From: Holacanthus passer
Taxonomy: Eukaryota > Chordata > Actinopteri > Pomacanthidae
Assembly: GCA_025331565.1 (NCBI GenBank)
Contig: JAFREQ010000078.1
Span: forward strand, 310,001-374,000
Reading direction: 5' to 3'
DNA: 64,000 nucleotides
In this document: piece by piece, positions 55,801 through 62,800 of the stretch
How the letters are laid out: each line of letters opens with the position of its first letter
Numbering within the stretch: position 1 is the stretch's first letter
Made by a program: the position numbers and the translations under genes
The notes under the pieces: model-generated
What the model was told of the DNA's origin: nothing
Databases searched by the model: none
The model's input: the letters and a program-made list of their open reading frames with translations, nothing else

Positions 55801-56960
55801 ATACGCTCCCAAAGTTGCTCATCAAGATCAAATACGTATCAACTTGGTGTGAAATAATGCTCATTCAATGAAGCCACATTAACCAGTGTACTGGTGAACT
55901 GGTGGACTGGCTGACAACAGCCCTGAGGCCCCAGACTTTGATCCAGTTAGCCAGACATCGCTCAATGTTCCAGAAAAAACAAAAAAAACCCTTGGGATGA
56001 AAGAGACACTGGGCAGCGTGCCCGCTTGGCAACTTCAACACAGAAAATTTAAGGCTTGTTTTTAAAACACTAGCTTTTCACAGCGTGAGGGCCCAACTTT
56101 GACGTCCCAGCTGTTTATGTCGTAATCTAACTGGGTGTTTTTTTTTTAATACCACCCTGGAACAAACTTGCAGGACCTATGCCAAAATACATGCCATTAA
56201 ACATTTCCAGCCACACCTTGAAAATCCTCTAAGGGATTTATTCCCTTCTATTCCTCTCTCTCTATGCACCGAGTGGCCCTCAGTGTTCTCCTGCTTCAAC
56301 ACATTCGCAGCAGATGCAGCTCACGAATGAATCTCCTTCTGATGTCCCTGGGGCTTTGGTGGATGTGACATAGTGGTATTTTAAGAGGACATACTGTATA
56401 CATTATGAGATATCCGCTTTGACAGTCCTCATGATTTTCCAGACGATGACACAGACAATCACACATGCAGCTGTCCCCCCACTGCTATTGACAGATGACA
56501 AAGGTATATAGTATATTTGTGCTGTGCTACGGCAGGAATCAAAATGGAATCATTATTACGTGTCTTCCTTTGGGGCCAGGTTTTCCAACAGGACCAGGAA
56601 TGCCCTAGAAAAGAAGAATAAGAGGATAAATGACTCAAATACCATGAAAGTGTATAGAGAGACTGGCCTACTGTCAGCCAGGATTCAAGAATAGTTTCAT
56701 CACATTGAATTAATAGTTCTCTTGGCACAAACCAAGCTGACGTGCTGCAAGCCAGAAATAGCAGGATTTCCTTGAGACGGGAATCTCACAAGGATGAAGA
56801 AATGACTGACATCATTCAGGCATGACCTAAATGTAGTAAATTGTAGGTTTCCCTCAGAATTTTTTCTGCAACCTAATAGTTTTAAAATGAGTTTTAAATA
56901 ACTGCTGCCAAACACCATCACCCAAAAAAATAAAAGGATGGTCTGACATAGATCTGCAAA

Positions 56961-57011
<51 letters not shown>

Positions 57012-59794
57012 GGAATAGAGTTGACTGCAAACCAAAGATCTCATGAAAGCTGGCATCTGTCAAACCTCAGTCAGGGGGTATTAAGTTTCAGACACAGGAA
57101 GGGGAAAACAAATCAACACATGAAGAAGAGGACATTATTAGAGACACCATGTGCACTTCATAGAAAGAAACATCACTCACTTTCTCCCCCTCCAGCCCCA
57201 GTGGCCCGGCAACACCTGGAGGCCCAATGAAACCCTGGGAATGAGCAAATTTTCCTATCACAATATCGTCCGAACATTACAACAAATGCACATTTCTCAG
57301 CAGTGTGATACAGTATTCCTGAAACATCTGTGACCATGACCCTGATGCATCCTGTGGGAAATTCTGGAGGAATATTTGGTCCAACTTACTTTGTTCTGTT
57401 TAAAAACTCTCTTTACATTCTTTGTAAGTTTCTTTATAAACATGCAAAAGTTCAGTTTACATTCATGTTAGTCACCAAAATGCATCATTGAACTCCAACA
57501 CAGATGTTTAATGCATTTCCTTCTTCATAAGACAACATCCCTGTTTACTTGCAAGCAGTTTTCTTCTACTTCTTCTTCTGTATTTGCATGCACATTGCTG
57601 CACATGTTGGTGTCTTACCACCACCTGTCAATCAGTGGAATTAAACTTGGAATTTGCTGTTAAGTACAATGTGGGCTTGATCAGTGTCCAAATCTTAAAG
57701 TCTGAGACCATGAATCAATCACAGTTTTGTAGGAATGAAAAAAGTTAAGAAGACTTCATTCCCTTTCTTACATCTACAACACACCAACAGCATCATTCCA
57801 TTGGTTTCAGCTGCAAGTTATTTGCTTACTGTTTCAGGCTGCGTTGGTTTTATCAAACACATGCAGTGAATTAATCCAAGTCATTGCATATACTTGAGGT
57901 ACTGGAATCTCTGCAGATGTGCCACCCATTACAAGTAAAGGCCTATCATATAACACTGATTCCAAAAAAGTTGGGACACTGGGTAAAACATAAATCAAGC
58001 AGAATGTGATAATTGCTCATTCTTTTTGACATATATTCAATTGAAAACAGCACAATGAAAATATATTGATTGTTTGATTCATTGATTTTTGTAAATATCT
58101 GCTTATTCTGAATTTGATGGCAGCAACACGTTTCAAACAAGTTGGGACAGGAGCAACAAAAGACTGTGAAAGTTGTGGACTGATCCAAAAACACCTGTTT
58201 GGATCATTCCACAGGTAAACAGGTTCATTGGTAACAGGTGATAGTATCATGATTGGGTATGAAAGGTTCATCCTGGAAAGACTCAGTTGTTCACAAGCGA
58301 GGATGGAGAGAGGTTCAACATTGTCAAACACATGATTGTAGAAAGGAGATGAATACATGGGCTCAGAAACACCTCATTAAACCCTTGTTAAATTACTATT
58401 TGATTGTTGATGATTCTGTTTTTATTCGACACAGTGTCACAACTTTTTTGGAATCAGGGTTGAATTATAATTGGTTGTGCATTGTAGACAAATGCATATC
58501 CAAAATAAAGCTATTCCAGTCACCATAATAATCAGTGTGAAAGTTGTCTGCCTTCATGCAGGTGCAGTCATTTAACTCCCACATCATTTTTAAAAAATAT
58601 AATATTCTGAAATACATTAGCTGTCCAATCATTTTCACAATGAAAGAGTATTTTTTGCATTCAGATATTTATGTCAGTTGGCATAGGACGTAGTCGGTAC
58701 GTATGAATAATGGCTCTCTTTTCTTTTTTTCTCTCTCTCACACTCTCACACTCTTATCTCACCATTGCACTGTCTGTCTTTGTGGCTCTCTTTCACCTGC
58801 CTGCCTCGGTCTGACACAGTAATCCCAGCTATCCTCTTTCTCCGAGCGGCAGCGCTCCACGTAAGTCCCTTCTCTCACTAGCTCATTTGACCGCCTTCCG
58901 TCTGCTTTCATACTTTCTCCCATCTGTTTGTCTTCCATCCTCTTCTCTTTCTTCTGCGCTCCTTTTTTTGGGGGGGGGGGCATTCCTGCTCGCTGAGGAA
59001 TGATACTAAGAGGAACCGGTCGGCCTTTATAGAGACAACCCAGGGCCTGGACGAGCCCCCACAAGCAGTCTCACGTCAGACAGACAGTCAGAAATACAAC
59101 TCAGATCTCGGGACGTGTCTCTGGAGAGAGGTCTGACACTGTCCTAATCCATTCAGGAAATTAAGTGTTCAATCCAGTGCTGCTGAAGAAAATGAGAAAA
59201 TGAGAGCAGAAGAGCTTCTTGTACTTACACGAACACCTTTAGGCCCTGGGTTACCTTGTGGCCCCGCTGAGCCCTGCAACAAAGGAAAGACTGGTGAGGA
59301 GGACCCCTTGTCACAATACCTGCAAGCTCAGTGATTTCGCGTGGTGAGGCAAACCTAAACACACGAGGCTCAGAATGATAAGCAGGCTCGACTGACAGAC
59401 AGATAAAAGAAAACACATGGATTTTATACTTTAAGTTGCGCTTTATATTTCCTCGTCTGCACTGCTGGCACATGGTTTAACTTCATAGGCTGCGCGCATG
59501 AATAGAAATTTCATGAGTTCATGCATTTCATTGTAAACCGTGTTTTTTAATATATTAAAGGGGAAATAGCAATTCCAAAATGGCTAAAAAAAAACATGCA
59601 TAGGAAAGCTGTGTGCCTTATGCAGTTATCATTATTATTGCTGTGTATTCTCTGTAGAGTTCTCGGCAGAGCAACAGAGAACCTAAGAGGATCGATGGAG
59701 GAACTGGAAGCGTATTTTTGTATTTTTCACTGCACCTGCCTGCCAGGGTAACCTGCAGCCCCGGCTTCCCCAGGAGGTCCCGGTACGCCCTGCA

Positions 59795-59836
<42 letters not shown>

Positions 59837-62800
59837 TGAATGAACGGTGAGAAGGGAGATTAGATGGATGGATAAAGTGAAAGAGGAGACCTTGAGCAGC
59901 ATTGCCAACTGAGGAATAAAACAAGCACTGTTCATTCCAGAAAGCCTCCGCGAAGACAACCCTGTCTATTAGCTGTACCTTTCTGCATCCCTCCAGCCCA
60001 CCCCCTCCCTCACCGGCCCACTCCACTGGTTTTTCAGCCCACTCTTTAAATGACACCATACACTTTAAACATCCAACTGATGCTCTTATCCAATTTAAAA
60101 TTTAAAACAATCACCAGTTGCAGTAGTATGTCCAACTTTGCATAAATCACAATAATCATTATATTCTGCTGACACCATTTTTGTACCATCATGCATCTGT
60201 GAGGTTTTTATTGTTGTTGTTAATTTTCCATTCTCAAACAAAAAAAAGCCTCATAAAAGCCTTTTTTTTTAATCACTAATACCTAATGTTGTTATTCCTT
60301 AAACCCATTTTCTTAGAACCCTCTGATGTGGACATGTGTGGAGAGTTTGTTTTCTCGTCAACTGTTAACATTTTGATGAGGTGAGGAGTTTTTCCATCAA
60401 GGAGGGGGCGATAAACAGAGGACAAAGGGAACCAGCTGAAGGACCAAACTGGCTGGTGACTGTTGTTGTTTGATGCACATGTCCCGACAACTGCTGAGCT
60501 CTGGTAAATTAATATCCTTCCTCTTGCTTACACACAAACACACACACACATCAGCACTTACTTGTTCTCCTGGTGGTCCGGGTGGTCCTGGATAACCTTT
60601 AGGACCCTTGAAAATGAAATAAACAAAAGTATTTTAGGAGGCTAATTCTGAGTGCAGATTCAAAATGCGACTGATGGTCAATGTTAAAATCAATATGATT
60701 TGTACTTCCTGTTATTGTTGGGCAGACATGGGGAAGATTGTTGGTGGTGAAATTGTGCTAAGTTTCTTTTCTTTTCTATTTCGCCTTCCTCTTCTTCTTT
60801 GTTGATTTTTGCTGGCGCTTTATATCCATAATGTTGCATTACCGCCTACTGCTGGACTGAAAAAAATATTCACTTTTCTTGTCTAATCTGAATAAATAAA
60901 TAAATAAACAAAAAGAAAAATTTCTTTGAACTCCTCATCCCATTCTCTAATAATCTAACTACTATACTAACTACTAAAAACTATTTCCAAAAATGTTCTC
61001 ACAGCATCGACAACTATTTCTATTCTCTCTGATTTCTTTTCAGCCTCAGCAGCACAGTTAATCACCATGGCCAAAAATGCTAAGAACTAAATCTTGCCCT
61101 TCCAAAAATAATACTCATCATGCTTCAAACCTGATTTGTTCTCACTCGCTCCTTGAATAATTTCTTTTCTTGCTGCTTCCTCATGACTTTGCCTTCTCTT
61201 GGACCCGATCCTCATGACTTCCATTTCTGTCTCTCTCTTTAGATGGTCTGCTTTCTTATTCAGTTTCTGCCACTGCACATCTCATCTCTACCTTCACCAT
61301 ATATCCCTAAATGATACCTACACACAAGCAAGCAAGCGTCCAAATTTCCAACAATGTCAACACTGAATGAGTTTGGATACAAAAGGCCTTACTGGGTTAC
61401 AGATATGATTCGAGAATACTTTTGTCAGGCAGGATTTATGAATCAAAATGAAACATAGCAGATGTTTCACACCTTTCTCCGTCAATCATCCTGAACATCC
61501 TGCGACTGTCAACAACCCTGTTACATTCTTTAGATCTACTTGCATCGAACATATACGGTAATCTATCAACAAGCCCTTTACTGGGACTCTCCTATTAAGT
61601 GGTACCCATCTAACTCCATTATTGCCTTCTTCAGTTGTGTCTGTGACAAACACCAACAATGATCAATCCACTTCTTTTAGCATCAACTAAGTCAATATCG
61701 CCAACTTTGTCCTGAATCCAAGTCACGAATTCACGTTTGTCCAACAGAACTCCAAATCTGTCCTTGCTCCCAGTCAATTGTATTCCAGGTAAATGAATTT
61801 TCCTTTGGTTCTCACTATCATCCACCTCCATCTTCCATCCTTTCAACCTTCCAACTGTATTTCTGAAAGGTTACTCATTGAAATGATATTATCCTGTTTG
61901 TCCCATGTTTCCAGTCCAGTCCATGGTACATTTTGGGTTCTGACCAGTACTTTAACCGTGAACCTTTTGCAGAGTACAGTGTGGGTGAGGTTTCAATGTA
62001 AACTGACACAATTAAGACATAAAGTTTTTCTATAAGATTAATAGTTGGCTCATTCTAATCCACAGTCAGCTCGGTGCCAAGTTCCACATTTACTCAAACA
62101 AGAACGTCTTTGTAAACCAAAGAGGATTTATTGTTCAGTAAATCAGAGCTTTTCTTCACTTAAATCCTTTTATTTTACCCTTTGACGTGATTATCAACAA
62201 CAGATGTTTACAGCTCCAAAACACAAGGTCAGGGCGGGGTCAGCATCTCTTTGGGGGCAGCGAGAGATCTTCTTGAACGGTACCATTGACTCCGTCGTGT
62301 GCTTCCGAGGTTGTGACACATGAACCTTCACACCCAATAAAAGGCCCACTTGGGGGTAAAGAGCGCAGGCCCCCAGCCAGTCATTTCCTCTGAAAATACT
62401 TGACGGGGGCACAGTTCATGTGCTGGGTATATTAGGTTCAGCTACTGCAAACACTGGGACGGCCTCCTGGGAGGCAAGGTGAAGGCCAGCTATGTGGAGA
62501 CCAGACTCTGAGCTTCAATAAGAGGCTACCTGGACAACTGTGTAGACACAGCACACATGTGGGTGACCTACTACAGCAGATTAAGCCAAAAAGGACACAA
62601 GCTCAATTCAAGCTGTTGCTGCTGAGTTCAGCTATGCTTTGAATTTGTAAGAATCAATCCTAGTGCATATCCCACTGGTGGACAAAGGGAGAATACCGGC
62701 GTCCTTCACTTTATTGATAGCAGTGTTCATGAGATTCTTCTTCAGGCATGACAATTGCTGACCTGAACAGGCATGGGATATTGTGCATGTCATTGACCCC

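Larger units (their letters stand above)
57235..59228 (-). other. col24a1 intron between exons 4 and 5
   Basis: 2.0 kb, largely occupied by the two element remnants at 57540-57640 and 57951-58462. A pyrimidine-rich block lies at about 58710-58970. No exon was found. Confidence 0.65.

Noticed and set aside
56700..57063. Minus-strand frames with long Thr-His runs
   Set aside because: They are translations of the GT microsatellite, not protein.
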